In this document: one piece after another, positions 1-8,573 of the stretch
How the letters are laid out: each line of letters opens with the position of its first letter
How positions within the stretch are numbered: the stretch's first letter is position 1
From: Bradyrhizobium diazoefficiens
GTDB taxonomy: Bacteria > Pseudomonadota > Alphaproteobacteria > Rhizobiales > Xanthobacteraceae
Direction of reading: 5' to 3'
Length of the DNA: 64,000 nt
NCBI RefSeq assembly: GCF_016616425.1
Contig: NZ_CP067101.1
Span: forward strand, 6,634,001-6,698,000
Translations under genes and position numbers: made by a program
The notes under the pieces: model-generated
The model's database searches: none
What the model was told of the DNA's origin: nothing
Seen by the model: only the letters and a program-made list of their open reading frames with translations

Positions 1-38
1 GTCGAGCACGGCAGACTTCATGTCAAGAAAAACAGCAT

Positions 39-64
39 CGCGTCGCGGCCGATGCCGCGACGCG
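39..64 (-). terminator. Hairpin downstream of the chemotaxis receptor gene
   Basis: An 11-bp perfect stem (39-49 with 54-64) around the loop CGAT lies 31 bases past the receptor stop. On the minus strand a TGTTTTT run follows about eight bases after the stem, so it is a plausible but imperfect intrinsic terminator. Confidence 0.5.
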
Positions 65-94
65 GAAATACCAATGGTCTTGCGGCGCCTTTCG

Positions 95-1777
95 TTAGGC
101 CGCGCGCACGCCCGCGACGAAGGCGCTGACCTCGTGTTCGAGGGATTGCAGCTTCTGCGTCAGCCGGCCGCTCGATTGCAGCACGAGGCCGGCGGCCTGT
201 CCGGTCGCCGCCGTCGCGTCGGTGACGCCGCAGATATTCTGCGAGACCTGGTCGGTGCCGGAGGCGGCCTCCTGCACGCTGTGGGCAATCGCCTGCGTAG
301 CCGCGCCCTGCTCCTCGACGGCGGCGGCGATCGAGGTGGAAATCTCGTTGACCTCCATGATAGTGGCGCGGATGCTCTCGATGTTGCCGACGACCTGATT
401 GGTCTCGGCCTGGATCGCGGTGATCTGTGCGCCGATCTCGTCGGTCGCCTTCGCGGTCTGGCTCGCCAGCGACTTCACCTCGCTCGCGACCACCGCAAAG
501 CCCTTGCCCGCTTCGCCTGCCCGCGCCGCCTCGATGGTGGCATTGAGCGCAAGCAGATTGGTCTGCGAGGCGATCTGGTTGATGAGGTCGATGACCTCGC
601 CGATCTTGTGCGCGGCCGCAGCCAGCCCTTGCACCGTGTCGTTGGTGCGCTGACCGTCGGCGGCGGCCTTGTCGGCCACGGTCGCGGCCTGTGCGACGCG
701 CTGGCTGATCTCCGATATCGAGGCCGACAACTGGCCGGCGGCGGAGGCCACCGTCTGCACATTGCTGGAGGCCTGCTGGCTGGCCGACGCGACGAAGCTC
801 GCACGGTCGGTCGCCTTGTTCGCGGTTTCCGACATGCCTTGCGCGGCCTGCTGCATGGCGCGCGCCTCGTTGAAGACATCGCGGACGACGGCGTGGACGC
901 TCGCCTCGAACTTGCCGGCGAGATCGGCCATCGCCTTGTGCTTCTCCACGTCGGCCCTCTGCTTGGCTTCCTGCTGTTCGGCATACATCCGGCCGACGGC
1001 CGACGCATTGTCCTTGAACACGGCGAGCGCCTTGGCCAATCCACCGACCTCGTCGCGGCGATCGGTGTAGGGCACCTCGAAGGCGCCGTCGCCGGAAGCG
1101 AGGCGCTCCGTCAGCGTGGTGATCCGGGCGAGCGGCCGGGTGACGCTGCGTCCGATCAGGAAGGAGGCGCCGAGAACCAGGACCAGCACGGCCAGACAGA
1201 TGTAGCCGAACGTCATCGCGTTCTGGCGGAAGACGGCGTCGACATCATCGAGATAGATGCCGGTGCCGATGATCCAGCCCCAGGGCGCAAAGCCCTTCAC
1301 ATAGGAAATTTTCCCGACCGGCTGGTCGAAGCCGGGCTTCGGCCAGAGGTAGCCGTAGAAGCCCGCACCGTGCTTGTTGACGACGTCAACGAAGCCCATG
1401 AACAGCGCGTTGCCGGCAGGATCCTTCATGCCGGAGAGATCCTTGCCGTCGAGCTCGGGCTTGATCGGGTGCATGACCATCTTGGGGGTCATGTCGTTGA
1501 TCCAGAAATACTCGACCTTGTCGTAACGCAGGCTCTTGATTTCGGCCATTGCGGCGGCCTGGGCCTGCGCGCGCGGGAGTTTTCCCTCGCTCTCGAGCTT
1601 CTGGTAGTGGGCGAGGATGCCGTAGCCGACATCGACCATCTGCTGCGTCTTGGCCTGGCGATCGGCGACCATCTGCGCGCGCAGGGTCGATAGCGCGATC
1701 GGCGTCAGCGCCATCATCCCGAGGAGACCGATGCCGACGATCAGAACCAGCTTGAAACTGATGCGGGAGAAAATCAT
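95..1777 (-). CDS. Methyl-accepting chemotaxis protein, single-Cache sensor
   Basis: Inner-membrane chemoreceptor of 560 residues. It has a transmembrane helix near residues 8-30, a periplasmic sCache_2-type domain to about 190 ([15 protein letters not shown] and [13 protein letters not shown] are typical), a second helix at about 190-212, a HAMP segment, and a C-terminal signalling domain whose hairpin tip ([19 protein letters not shown]) contacts CheA/CheW in this family. I start at the ATG at 1777, with GCGAGG just upstream, rather than the in-frame start at 1807. The ligand cannot be read from sequence; sCache_2 receptors often bind small organic acids. No che genes lie nearby, so it signals to a remote cluster. 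A second receptor of a different sensor class is encoded at 61344-63317. Confidence 0.93.
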   Translation of the reverse strand: MIFSRISFKLVLIVGIGLLGMMALTPIALSTLRAQMVADRQAKTQQMVDVGYGILAHYQKLESEGKLPRAQAQAAAMAEIKSLRYDKVEYFWINDMTPKMVMHPIKPELDGKDLSGMKDPAGNALFMGFVDVVNKHGAGFYGYLWPKPGFDQPVGKISYVKGFAPWGWIIGTGIYLDDVDAVFRQNAMTFGYICLAVLVLVLGASFLIGRSVTRPLARITTLTERLASGDGAFEVPYTDRRDEVGGLAKALAVFKDNASAVGRMYAEQQEAKQRADVEKHKAMADLAGKFEASVHAVVRDVFNEARAMQQAAQGMSETANKATDRASFVASASQQASSNVQTVASAAGQLSASISEISQRVAQAATVADKAAADGQRTNDTVQGLAAAAHKIGEVIDLINQIASQTNLLALNATIEAARAGEAGKGFAVVASEVKSLASQTAKATDEIGAQITAIQAETNQVVGNIESIRATIMEVNEISTSIAAAVEEQGAATQAIAHSVQEAASGTDQVSQNICGVTDATAATGQAAGLVLQSSGRLTQKLQSLEHEVSAFVAGVRAA

Positions 1778-2045
1778 CGAGCCTCGCAAAATTGGCGATA
1801 CAGACATGCCAATTTATCTCGATCTCCTTAGCAAAGCTTTAAGCATTCCGGTTCCGCCAAGCGGCCGCCGAAGGCCTGCGGTCACCCATGGCTTTGGCAT
1901 CCCTACGGCGCGGTCCCGCATCCGAATGTAAACCTCTTCAAATCTAGAAGACCTCGATATCGCCCCTCCGCGCGTTGACTTGGCGAAGGCTCTGGCAGAA
2001 CGATCGGTGCAGAGACAGCGAGCGCAGCCAAGGGCCGGAGGCTCC

Positions 2046-2546
2046 ATGCATCCATCGACATCATCAGGGTCTCCTGACCTTCCCGCCCTCAGCACGGCGG
2101 AACGGCTCTTCATCTGGGGATTCCGGGCAAAGGCACGCAGCGGAGGCGCCGTTCCGACGGCATCCGATATCCAGGAGGTCTACGACCATTTTCGCGTGGG
2201 CGATGCCGTGCCCTCCCTGGAATCCATCATCGAGATCTTTGCCTGCACGGCCCACACGGCCATCGAAGTGCATTGCCCGACCTGTCCGCGGATGTCGGAC
2301 AGCGAGCACGGAATTCTGCACGCCATCGCTGCGGCACAACAGGATCGCATCGATGTCGTGCGCGAACGGCTGGAGAGCTGGCTGCCGCCGGTCGGTGTCG
2401 ATTGGGCGCTCGCGCCCGTGCGCGGGTTGGCGACGATCTTCAGCATGGCGGGTCTCATCCTGCCCGACCGGCACGTGCGGTCTTTCAACCATGACCGGAC
2501 CGTGGCGATGAAGAGCTGGCTGGTCGGAAGCCCGACCTTGCACTGA
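2046..2546 (+). CDS. Hypothetical protein with a C-x-x-C motif (paralog of the next gene)
   Basis: Predicted cytosolic protein of 166 residues, family not recognised. No signal peptide or membrane segment. It has a Cys cluster (VHCPTCPRM) followed by a helical stretch (HGILHAIAAAQQDRIDVVRERL). I chose the ATG at 2046 with GGAGG immediately upstream; an in-frame TTG at 1980 would add 22 Arg/Gln-rich residues. The gene 11 bases downstream encodes a protein with the same arrangement of a Cys motif followed by an Ala-rich helix, so the two look like a tandem duplication in one operon. The CxxC could bind a metal, but only two or three Cys are present. Confidence 0.7.
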   Translation: MHPSTSSGSPDLPALSTAERLFIWGFRAKARSGGAVPTASDIQEVYDHFRVGDAVPSLESIIEIFACTAHTAIEVHCPTCPRMSDSEHGILHAIAAAQQDRIDVVRERLESWLPPVGVDWALAPVRGLATIFSMAGLILPDRHVRSFNHDRTVAMKSWLVGSPTLH

Positions 2547-2557
2547 CGAGATCATTC

Positions 2558-3031
2558 ATGAGCCCAGATATTTGCAGTGCGGTGGCAGTCCCGCTCGCCG
2601 GCCAATCGCGGCTCTGTCCGCGCCAGGCGACGCCTGCAGCGCGCCCTTGCCTCGAGAGCTACGATGACTTTTGTCGCGTCGCGCTGGCGCTGTTCCGTTT
2701 CATCGGTGCGGCCTACGCTACCGGCGCCGCCGATTGCTGGGAGGCGGCCTATCGCTTTGCCGACGAGGCACCTGATATTGCCGACCGTCCGCTGCTGGTC
2801 GCGCGCGTGGCCGCGCTGGTCAGAATCCTGCGCAGCGGCCGGCCCTGCGAGCTGTGCTTCATGCCGCCGTCCTGCCGGCGCCTGTCGAAGGATGAGGCGG
2901 AATTGATGCGGCTGCTGGCGGCTGCGCGAAACAAGCAGCTTGGCGAGCTCAAATCCATCGCCGGCCAGTTCGTCGGCTCCGGTAACGAAGATGCGGCAAC
3001 ACGGGCGGTCAACGCGCTGGCGCTGTGCTGA
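2558..3031 (+). CDS. Hypothetical Cys-containing protein, second tandem copy
   Basis: Soluble protein of 157 residues with no recognised domain. The central segment PCELCFMPPSCRRLSKDEAELMRLLAAARNK (quoted in two parts: PCELCFMPPSC, then RRLSKDEAELMRLLAAARNK) matches the layout of the preceding gene, suggesting shared ancestry. It starts 11 bases after that gene's stop, so the two are probably cotranscribed. It ends three bases before the convergent TetR gene. Function unknown; a DNA- or metal-binding role would be guesswork. Confidence 0.7.
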   Translation: MSPDICSAVAVPLAGQSRLCPRQATPAARPCLESYDDFCRVALALFRFIGAAYATGAADCWEAAYRFADEAPDIADRPLLVARVAALVRILRSGRPCELCFMPPSCRRLSKDEAELMRLLAAARNKQLGELKSIAGQFVGSGNEDAATRAVNALALC

Positions 3032-3034
3032 CAC

Positions 3035-3634
3035 CTAGCCGCCTTTCCTGCCGAGCACGAGATCGATCGTGTGCGCGGCGATCTTGCGCAACTGCGGCTC
3101 GTCGCCGAAGGCGCGTTCGAGCACGGCGAGGCCGCGCGTCACCGTGATGATTTGCAGCGCTGCGGTCGCGGGATTGCCGCTGAACTCGCCACGCCTGGCA
3201 CCCTCCGATAATGTGTCCTGAACCAGTGCGGTGATGCGCGAGATGAGGCTTGCGAAGGCCTGGCGCGCTTCTTCATCCAGTCCCTCGCCCTCCGCGGCGC
3301 CGAGCTCCATCAAGCCGCGCGTGGTCGGGCATCCGCGCGGCGGCGTGCCGGAGCGGAAATTCGTGATGGTGAGATCGAAGAACGCCGTGAGGCGTTTGCG
3401 CAAGCTACCCGTCCCGAGCGCCTTTTGCAGCGCGAGGAGATAGTCCCCTGCATAGCGCTCATAGGCCTGCAGGAACAGCGCCTCCTTGCTGCCGAAGGCG
3501 TTGTAGAGGCTGCCGCGCTGGACGCCGGCATCGCGCGCGACGTCCGACAGCGAGGTGCCGCGCACGCCGTTGCGCCAGAACTGGTCGAACGCGATGCGCA
3601 GGACCTCGTCATGATCGAATTCGCGCGGCCTCAA
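3035..3634 (-). CDS. TetR/AcrR family transcriptional regulator
   Basis: DNA-binding repressor of 199 residues with the TetR N-terminal helix-turn-helix at about 10-55 (GVRGTSLSDVARDAGVQRGSLYNAFGSKEALF). The C-terminal ligand domain resembles the group with RGCPTTRGLMELG. The start is a TTG at 3634, preceded at good spacing by CAGGAG; no ATG gives a full HTH. It is divergent from the tautomerase gene, and the shared intergenic region holds two similar inverted-repeat boxes (3657-3671 and 3684-3698), so it probably controls that gene and itself. The inducer is unknown. Confidence 0.9.
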   Translation of the reverse strand: MRPREFDHDEVLRIAFDQFWRNGVRGTSLSDVARDAGVQRGSLYNAFGSKEALFLQAYERYAGDYLLALQKALGTGSLRKRLTAFFDLTITNFRSGTPPRGCPTTRGLMELGAAEGEGLDEEARQAFASLISRITALVQDTLSEGARRGEFSGNPATAALQIITVTRGLAVLERAFGDEPQLRKIAAHTIDLVLGRKGG

Positions 3635-3656
3635 ACTCTGCTCCTGTGAAAGGTAT

Positions 3657-3698
3657 TTGACACACCGTCAATAACATGTTTTCTTGACGCCGTGTTAA
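3657..3698. promoter_or_regulatory. Twin operator boxes between tetR and the tautomerase gene
   Basis: TTGACACACCGTCAA at 3657-3671 is an inverted repeat (TTGAC-N5-GTCAA). TTGACGCCGTGTTAA at 3684-3698 matches its reverse complement at 12 of 15 positions. The 27-base centre spacing and position in a divergent promoter fit a pair of TetR dimer sites. Inferred from sequence only. Confidence 0.6.
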
Positions 3699-3809
3699 AA
3701 ACTGATTGGGCAAGAACCGATTGGATTGATAACCCGTTTCGACAATGGGCCGAACCGGCGGCGCACGCATTCGCCATGACGGCCGGGCCCGCATGCAAAG
3801 GGACGCGCG

Positions 3810-4187
3810 ATGCCTCTCCTCCACATCTCGATGCGCGCCGGAAGAGCGGAAGCCTACCGGCAGGCGATTCTCGACGGCCTCTACCGCGCCATGCGCGAGG
3901 CGCTGAACGTGCCCGAGGACGACGCGTTCATGGCCATCACCGAGCATGAGCCGACGAACTTCCGCTGCGGCAATGCTTACGGGATCGAGCGGAGCGAGGA
4001 CGCCGTGCTGATCCAGATCACCGTGTTCGCCTCGCGCACCCCTGAGCAGAAGAAAGCCCTGTACCGCCGGATCGCGGACCTGCTCGGCGAAAGCCCGGGT
4101 ATCCGGCCCGAGGACGTGTTCGTCAATGTGCTCGATGCTCCCAAGGAAAACTGGTCCGTCGGCCACGGGCTGGCGCAATTCGCGTGA
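3810..4187 (+). CDS. Tautomerase family protein (4-oxalocrotonate tautomerase-like)
   Basis: Small cytosolic enzyme of 125 residues of the tautomerase superfamily. These proteins use the N-terminal proline exposed after Met removal as catalytic base, and Pro2 is present here (MPLLHISMRAGR). The length is about twice that of the 62-residue minimal subunit, consistent with the fused two-repeat members. The natural substrate cannot be named. It is transcribed divergently from a TetR gene with paired operator boxes between them, so expression is probably inducible by a compound sensed by that regulator. Confidence 0.82.
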   Translation: MPLLHISMRAGRAEAYRQAILDGLYRAMREALNVPEDDAFMAITEHEPTNFRCGNAYGIERSEDAVLIQITVFASRTPEQKKALYRRIADLLGESPGIRPEDVFVNVLDAPKENWSVGHGLAQFA

Positions 4188-4289
4188 GCTTGGCGGGTAC
4201 GGATCTGCCCGCGCCCTCTTGAGAATTGCCGGCCGAAAGGGTCTGATGGGGCGCAGAGCAAACCTCTGCACCCCCGGGACCTGAACGGC

Positions 4290-4661
4290 ATGACCATGTC
4301 GGTCGAGCAATTGTGGAGCCTGCCCGAAACCGCTCTGGTCGGTGCCTATGCGGAGGCGCGGCGCCGCTATGCGGAGAAGAGGTTCGAGCGCGATACCCAC
4401 CGGGCGCGGCTCGAATGGATGCGCGCAAAACTGTTCGTCAACACCCCCGGCCAGGTGACCGAGCGCAAGATGGCGGTCGACATGTCCGAGGAACTGGCGC
4501 GCAAAGGCCAGGAGGTGCGCGAGATGACGCGCGATCTCGACATGCTGAAGATCGAGGTCGACGTGATCGACACCATGATCCGGCTCCGCGGCGCGCACGG
4601 CGCATCCCCGGTCCATGCCGAAGAGGCGGCGGAGAAACCGATCGAGCCGGAGGGCGAGTGA
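4290..4661 (+). CDS. Hypothetical coiled-coil protein
   Basis: Soluble protein of 123 residues, very rich in Arg, Glu and Lys, with long amphipathic helical stretches (AYAEARRRYAEKRFERDTHR; MSEELARKGQEVREMTRDL) predicting a coiled coil over most of its length. Family not recognised. The stop at 4659-4661 lies one base before the ATG of the GFA-family gene and its last codons supply that gene's ribosome site, so the two are translationally linked. An internal Met two codons downstream is an alternative start. Confidence 0.65.
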   Translation: MTMSVEQLWSLPETALVGAYAEARRRYAEKRFERDTHRARLEWMRAKLFVNTPGQVTERKMAVDMSEELARKGQEVREMTRDLDMLKIEVDVIDTMIRLRGAHGASPVHAEEAAEKPIEPEGE

Positions 4662-4662
4662 G

Positions 4663-5058
4663 ATGGCTGCATTCCGGGGAAGCTGCTTGTGCGGCGAGAT
4701 CGCATTCGAGGTCGAGGGTCCGTTCGACCGCTTCCTCAACTGCCATTGCTCACGCTGCCGCAAGGCGACCGGGACGGCCCATGCCTGCGAGGTCATCGTG
4801 AACGCCGGGGCGCTGCGATGGTTGCGCGGTGAAGCATCCGTCGCACGCTTCCATCTGCCCAACGCGCGCAGCTTTGCGACCGCGTTCTGCAGGATTTGCG
4901 GCAGCCCGATGCCGCACCTCACGCGCAGCGGCCGCGAGGCGATCATTCATGCCGGCGCGTTCGACGAGCCGCTGGGTGCGACGCCCGACCGGCATGTGCA
5001 GTGGGCTTCGCGCGCGGCGTGGTATGTGCACGGGGATACGCTGCCGGTCGAGGATTGA
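4663..5058 (+). CDS. GFA / CENP-V family zinc protein
   Basis: Protein of 131 residues of the glutathione-dependent formaldehyde-activating (GFA/CENP-V) fold. It shows the family zinc ligands: SCLCGEI near residue 7, NCHCSRCRK near 26, and CRICGSP near 69. The true Gfa role (S-hydroxymethylglutathione formation) has been questioned and most short members have no assigned substrate, so no reaction is claimed. The ATG at 4663 follows GGAGGGCGAG, which overlaps the end of the upstream coiled-coil gene; a longer in-frame start at 4615 lies inside that gene. Confidence 0.85.
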   Translation: MAAFRGSCLCGEIAFEVEGPFDRFLNCHCSRCRKATGTAHACEVIVNAGALRWLRGEASVARFHLPNARSFATAFCRICGSPMPHLTRSGREAIIHAGAFDEPLGATPDRHVQWASRAAWYVHGDTLPVED

Positions 5059-5106
5059 GACTTGGTCCGATCTGACCGGACGCGCCCGCGGCTGGCGTGA
5101 ACGACG

Positions 5107-6039
5107 CTACCCATCCGCAATGCACGCCGCCATGATTTCATCGAGCTCGGCCTTCGACAGCACCCCGAGCTCGGCGATGAAGACGACCCGCGCGCGCGGC
5201 ACGCCCGCCGTCGGCGCTTCACCCGGGGCCAGCGTGGCGCGGCCGCCGGCGAACTGAAACATCACCTGCCGGCCGGGCTGTTCTATCGTCTCGAACAGGC
5301 CTTTAGCGCGGGCGAGTCTCGGCGCCAGCCGGCCGATGGCCTGCTGCAGGCGCGGCAGCGAGACCGGCCGATCCGAGATCCAGCTCAGCGTCTCGAAGCG
5401 CTCCTCCGCCGGGCGCTTCGACCCGGGCTCGCGCGGCGCGGCCACCGCGCGGTCGACATGCGCGGGGAACAGCAGCGCGGATGGAATCTCGCCGTGCGTC
5501 GCATCGACCACCACGGCAGGAACGCGCTGCGCGCGAATGGCCGCGCGCATCCGCGGCCCCGCGCCCTCGTCCGCAAGGTCGAGCTTGCTGAGCGCGACGA
5601 TGTCGGCGACGCGGAGCTGCGAACGCTGGAGCGCGTCATCCAGCGCTGATGACGGCATCCCCGCGTCGATCACGCAAAGCACGGTCTCCAGCGGCGCCTC
5701 GCGCAGGATCACCGGGTCCATCAGATTGCGGACGATGTCGGCAGGGTCGGCGACGCCGCTGGTCTCGATGACGATATAGTCGGGCTTCGAATCGCGACGC
5801 AGCAGCGTCGAGAGCGTGCGCAAGAGATCGCCTTCCAGCGAGCAGCAGATGCAGCCATTGGCAAGGCTGACGACGCCGTCGCCGGCGCCCGCAATCAGCT
5901 CCGCATCGATGTTGATGGCGCCGAAATCGTTGACGATTGCGGCGATGCGCCGTCCGTCCGCATGCGCCAGCAGATGGTTGACGACCGTAGTCTTGCCTGC
6001 CCCCAGAAAGCCCGTCACCAGGAGAATGGGGACCGGCAT
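5107..6039 (-). CDS. COG0523 (CobW/ZigA-type) GTPase, putative metallochaperone
   Basis: G3E-family GTPase of 310 residues. The Walker A loop GFLGAGKTT is at 10-18, the family CxCC metal motif (GCICC) at 62-66, and the base-specificity motif SKLD in the middle, followed by the CobW C-terminal domain. Members deliver Zn, Co or other metals to client enzymes. It lies four bases downstream of the amidohydrolase gene on the same strand, so it is almost certainly cotranscribed with it; that hydrolase, probably metal-dependent, is a natural candidate client (inference). No Zur box or cobalamin genes are visible, so its metal is not assigned. Confidence 0.88.
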   Translation of the reverse strand: MPVPILLVTGFLGAGKTTVVNHLLAHADGRRIAAIVNDFGAINIDAELIAGAGDGVVSLANGCICCSLEGDLLRTLSTLLRRDSKPDYIVIETSGVADPADIVRNLMDPVILREAPLETVLCVIDAGMPSSALDDALQRSQLRVADIVALSKLDLADEGAGPRMRAAIRAQRVPAVVVDATHGEIPSALLFPAHVDRAVAAPREPGSKRPAEERFETLSWISDRPVSLPRLQQAIGRLAPRLARAKGLFETIEQPGRQVMFQFAGGRATLAPGEAPTAGVPRARVVFIAELGVLSKAELDEIMAACIADG

Positions 6040-6043
6040 CGGA

Positions 6044-7534
6044 TCACCCCTCGAGGACGGGACGGCGTACGGGCCGACCCGGCCGCGCGGTCACATCCAG
6101 CACGCCGTCGGCGATCAACGGCTGACCGCTGACGATCAGATGCCGCACGCCTTCCGAGGGACGGTTCATCGCCGTGAAAGTGGCGCGGTCCGAGAGCTTC
6201 TCGTAGTCGAACACGACGACGTCGGCATCGGCGCCCCTGTCGAACCGGCCCTTGGCCCGCATCGCCGGCGTGCTCTGCGACAGGATCTCTGCGGGGATCA
6301 ACGTGCATTTGCGCACGCCTTCCAGCAGCGACACCGTCTTGCGCTCGCGCACCCATTCACGGATGAATTTCGTGAAGCAGCCGGCCGAGCGCGGATGCGA
6401 GGTGGCATCTTCAGGCAGCGGCCAGGCATCGCCGGTATAGGTGCGACCGTCGGGCAGCGTCCACGGCATCGCATCGGAGGCGATCGCGCCGCCGGGATAC
6501 AGCACGGACATGTCGAGCAGGTCGCGGTGATGCGCGTTGCTCTCGACGTCGAGGATGTGCCAGAGCACCAGCGAGGACGGCTCTTCGGCCTGCGCCTTGA
6601 GCAGCTCCTCGCGACCGCTGAAGCGATGGCCGTCGGTCACGCGCTGCACGGAATCGTAGCCGGTGCCGTTGCGCTCGACGAACTCCGGGTCGCTGAAGAA
6701 CGCCGCCGCCAGCACCGTCGAGCCGGTGCCGTAGGGATAGGCTTCGACCGTAATGGGCAGGCCCTGGGCCTGCGCTTTCGCGATCAGCACGCGGCAACGC
6801 TCGACGTCGGTCTTGCTCGACGAGTTGAAGTGGCAGATGTGCATGTGCGCGCCGGTGGCGCCGGCATAGCCGATCAGGCGGATATAGGCTTCCGCCGCGC
6901 TTTCGGGATCGATGCGCGACATGTAGGCGACATGGGTGAAGGTGGGCACGTTCTGCGCCGCCGCGAGCTGGCAGACCGCTGTCAATTCCTGCACGCCCGC
7001 GCCCGGCGCGTAGGCGTTCAGAATACCGATGCCGATGCCGCCCTCGTTGAGGCCGCGCCCGAGACGTTCGAGAATGCCCGAGACCTCCGCATCGCTCGCG
7101 ACGTTGTCCATCCAGCGGCGATCGCGCATCGCGTTGCCGAACGCCTCGAGCGAGCTCTCCGCATTGGAGCCCGTCATCGCGCCGATGCGCGCAAACGCCC
7201 AGTTGGTGGCGGCGCCGTAGTTCAGCACGCGGCCCTTCCTGGCCTGGCGCTCATACCAGGACCCGACCGGCAGCACGCCCGCTTCGAGATCGAGCGTCGT
7301 CGTCACGCCGTCGAACGCCTGCATGCGATCGGCCGGGATCGACTGGCCGTGCGCGTGCAGGTCGATGAAGCCGGGCGCAACCACGAGCCCGGTGGCATCG
7401 ATCACCCGCTCGGCGTCGCCGAGCGAAGAGCCGACCGCGGCGATCCTGCCGTCCACCACCGCCACGTCGCCGACGGCATCCATGCCGCTCGCGGGATCCA
7501 CCACCCGACCGCCAGAGATCACCAAGCCGCTCAT
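6044..7534 (-). CDS. D-aminoacylase / N-acyl-D-amino-acid deacylase-type amidohydrolase
   Basis: Cytosolic metal-dependent hydrolase of 496 residues of the amidohydrolase superfamily. The N-terminal composite barrel is followed by GFIDLHAHG (HxH metal ligands, about residue 57-61), then THVAYMSR and HICHFNSSSK, and a C-terminal segment DADVVVFDYEKL typical of the D-aminoacylase group. The substrate is likely an N-acyl-D-amino acid or cyclic amide but cannot be fixed. The next gene, four bases on, is a COG0523 metallochaperone-type GTPase. About 255 bases upstream run to a TetR gene without a convincing ORF. Confidence 0.85.
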   Translation of the reverse strand: MSGLVISGGRVVDPASGMDAVGDVAVVDGRIAAVGSSLGDAERVIDATGLVVAPGFIDLHAHGQSIPADRMQAFDGVTTTLDLEAGVLPVGSWYERQARKGRVLNYGAATNWAFARIGAMTGSNAESSLEAFGNAMRDRRWMDNVASDAEVSGILERLGRGLNEGGIGIGILNAYAPGAGVQELTAVCQLAAAQNVPTFTHVAYMSRIDPESAAEAYIRLIGYAGATGAHMHICHFNSSSKTDVERCRVLIAKAQAQGLPITVEAYPYGTGSTVLAAAFFSDPEFVERNGTGYDSVQRVTDGHRFSGREELLKAQAEEPSSLVLWHILDVESNAHHRDLLDMSVLYPGGAIASDAMPWTLPDGRTYTGDAWPLPEDATSHPRSAGCFTKFIREWVRERKTVSLLEGVRKCTLIPAEILSQSTPAMRAKGRFDRGADADVVVFDYEKLSDRATFTAMNRPSEGVRHLIVSGQPLIADGVLDVTARPGRPVRRPVLEG

Positions 7535-7789
7535 ATCGTCACTCCTCCACGTCGAACCGCATCAAGGCAGATTCCGGAAGAGACGACCACCTCCACTGAA
7601 GCCGACGCATCATGCTCACAAGGAAGATCATTTGGCAGCAAACCGCAGACATGCGCGTGCAGTCTCGCGGCATTGCAGTTCGTCCGGCTTCCTCGGGGTG
7701 TATGCCACGCGCGATCGGCTCGCGGTAGACGACACGCCCGTGCTTCCAGTGTTTGAGCTGCACCGCTTCGGGTGCGCTTGTTCATTATA

Positions 7790-8458
7790 TCAAGGCGGGG
7801 AGGACGCTTGAGGCAGATTTTCCTGGACGGAATACAGCGCTTCGGCGGCAAGCAGGCGCCGGAATAATGCGATGTGCTTTCGCGGCATCGCGTCTTTCTC
7901 GGCGGCGTCGAGCTCGCTCCAATGCGAGACCACCCAACGATCGAGCGACTCCAGAAGCGACATCGTCGAATCGATCAGCAGGGATTGCGGCAAGTCGTTC
8001 CTCACCACGCCAAGGGCCTGGCCGCGCTCGATGATGATGGTGACCCAATTGCGCGCCACCTGAAAGATGCGCCCTGTGGCAGATCCTTTCCGTGGATCGC
8101 TGCGCAAACGGTAGAACATGCCGCCGAACTGCACGAGCCAATCGTTCTTGCAGAAGATGACGACGGCGCGCCTGTAGAGCTCCTCGAACGTCCGCCAGAA
8201 TGTTTCAGCCGTGAGCGCTGCGGGGTCGAAGACACCGATCTCCCGGAACAAAACTGCCATCGATCGCTCGATCAGCGTCGTGAACAGATCGGCCTTGTCG
8301 TCGAAATAATAATAGAGCGAGCTTTTGCTCATTCCCGATTTTTCGAGGATCCGATTGAGCGAGGCGCCGTCGAAGCCATGTGCCGCGAATTCCTCCGCGG
8401 CACTCTCGAACAGGCGTCGCTGGCGCTTGGCATCAAGCTTTTCGAGACGGCGACTCAT
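7790..8458 (-). CDS. TetR/AcrR family transcriptional regulator
   Basis: Repressor of 222 residues with an N-terminal HTH (FAAHGFDGASLNRILEKSGMSKSSLYYYFDDKADLF, residues about 22-57; longest quoted parts are separate helices) and an all-helical sensor domain. The ATG at 8458 gives a normal TetR start; a start at 8476 would add six residues. It is divergent from the FAD monooxygenase gene, and a perfect 15-base palindrome with an extra half-site lies just upstream of its start (8488-8513), strongly suggesting direct control of both genes. Confidence 0.9.
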   Translation of the reverse strand: MSRRLEKLDAKRQRRLFESAAEEFAAHGFDGASLNRILEKSGMSKSSLYYYFDDKADLFTTLIERSMAVLFREIGVFDPAALTAETFWRTFEELYRRAVVIFCKNDWLVQFGGMFYRLRSDPRKGSATGRIFQVARNWVTIIIERGQALGVVRNDLPQSLLIDSTMSLLESLDRWVVSHWSELDAAEKDAMPRKHIALFRRLLAAEALYSVQENLPQASSPP

Positions 8459-8487
8459 GGGTTGACCATACCCCATCCGATGTCATA

Positions 8488-8513
8488 TGTACCAGATATG
8501 TACCAGTGGTACA
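8488..8513. promoter_or_regulatory. TetR operator: TGTACCA-G-TGGTACA palindrome plus half-site
   Basis: TGTACCAGTGGTACA at 8499-8513 is a perfect inverted repeat around G8506. An additional direct TGTACCA half-site sits at 8488-8494, eleven bases (one helical turn) upstream of the first arm. The site lies 30 bases from the TetR start and about 60 from the monooxygenase start. Confidence 0.75.
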
Positions 8514-8573
8514 CACTATGGTCCTGCCGTGGAAACCTGCTGGTCAGTGCGTTGAACCCAAGTGGAGGTCGCC

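Noticed and set aside
5816..7756. 646-codon open frame antisense to the amidohydrolase and GTPase genes
   Set aside because: Crosses two well-supported genes in the opposite direction and lacks any recognisable domain.
7531..7851. Minus-strand frames between the amidohydrolase and the TetR gene
   Set aside because: Two overlapping frames of 106 and 74 codons have no ribosome site, no family resemblance and odd composition; treated as non-coding.
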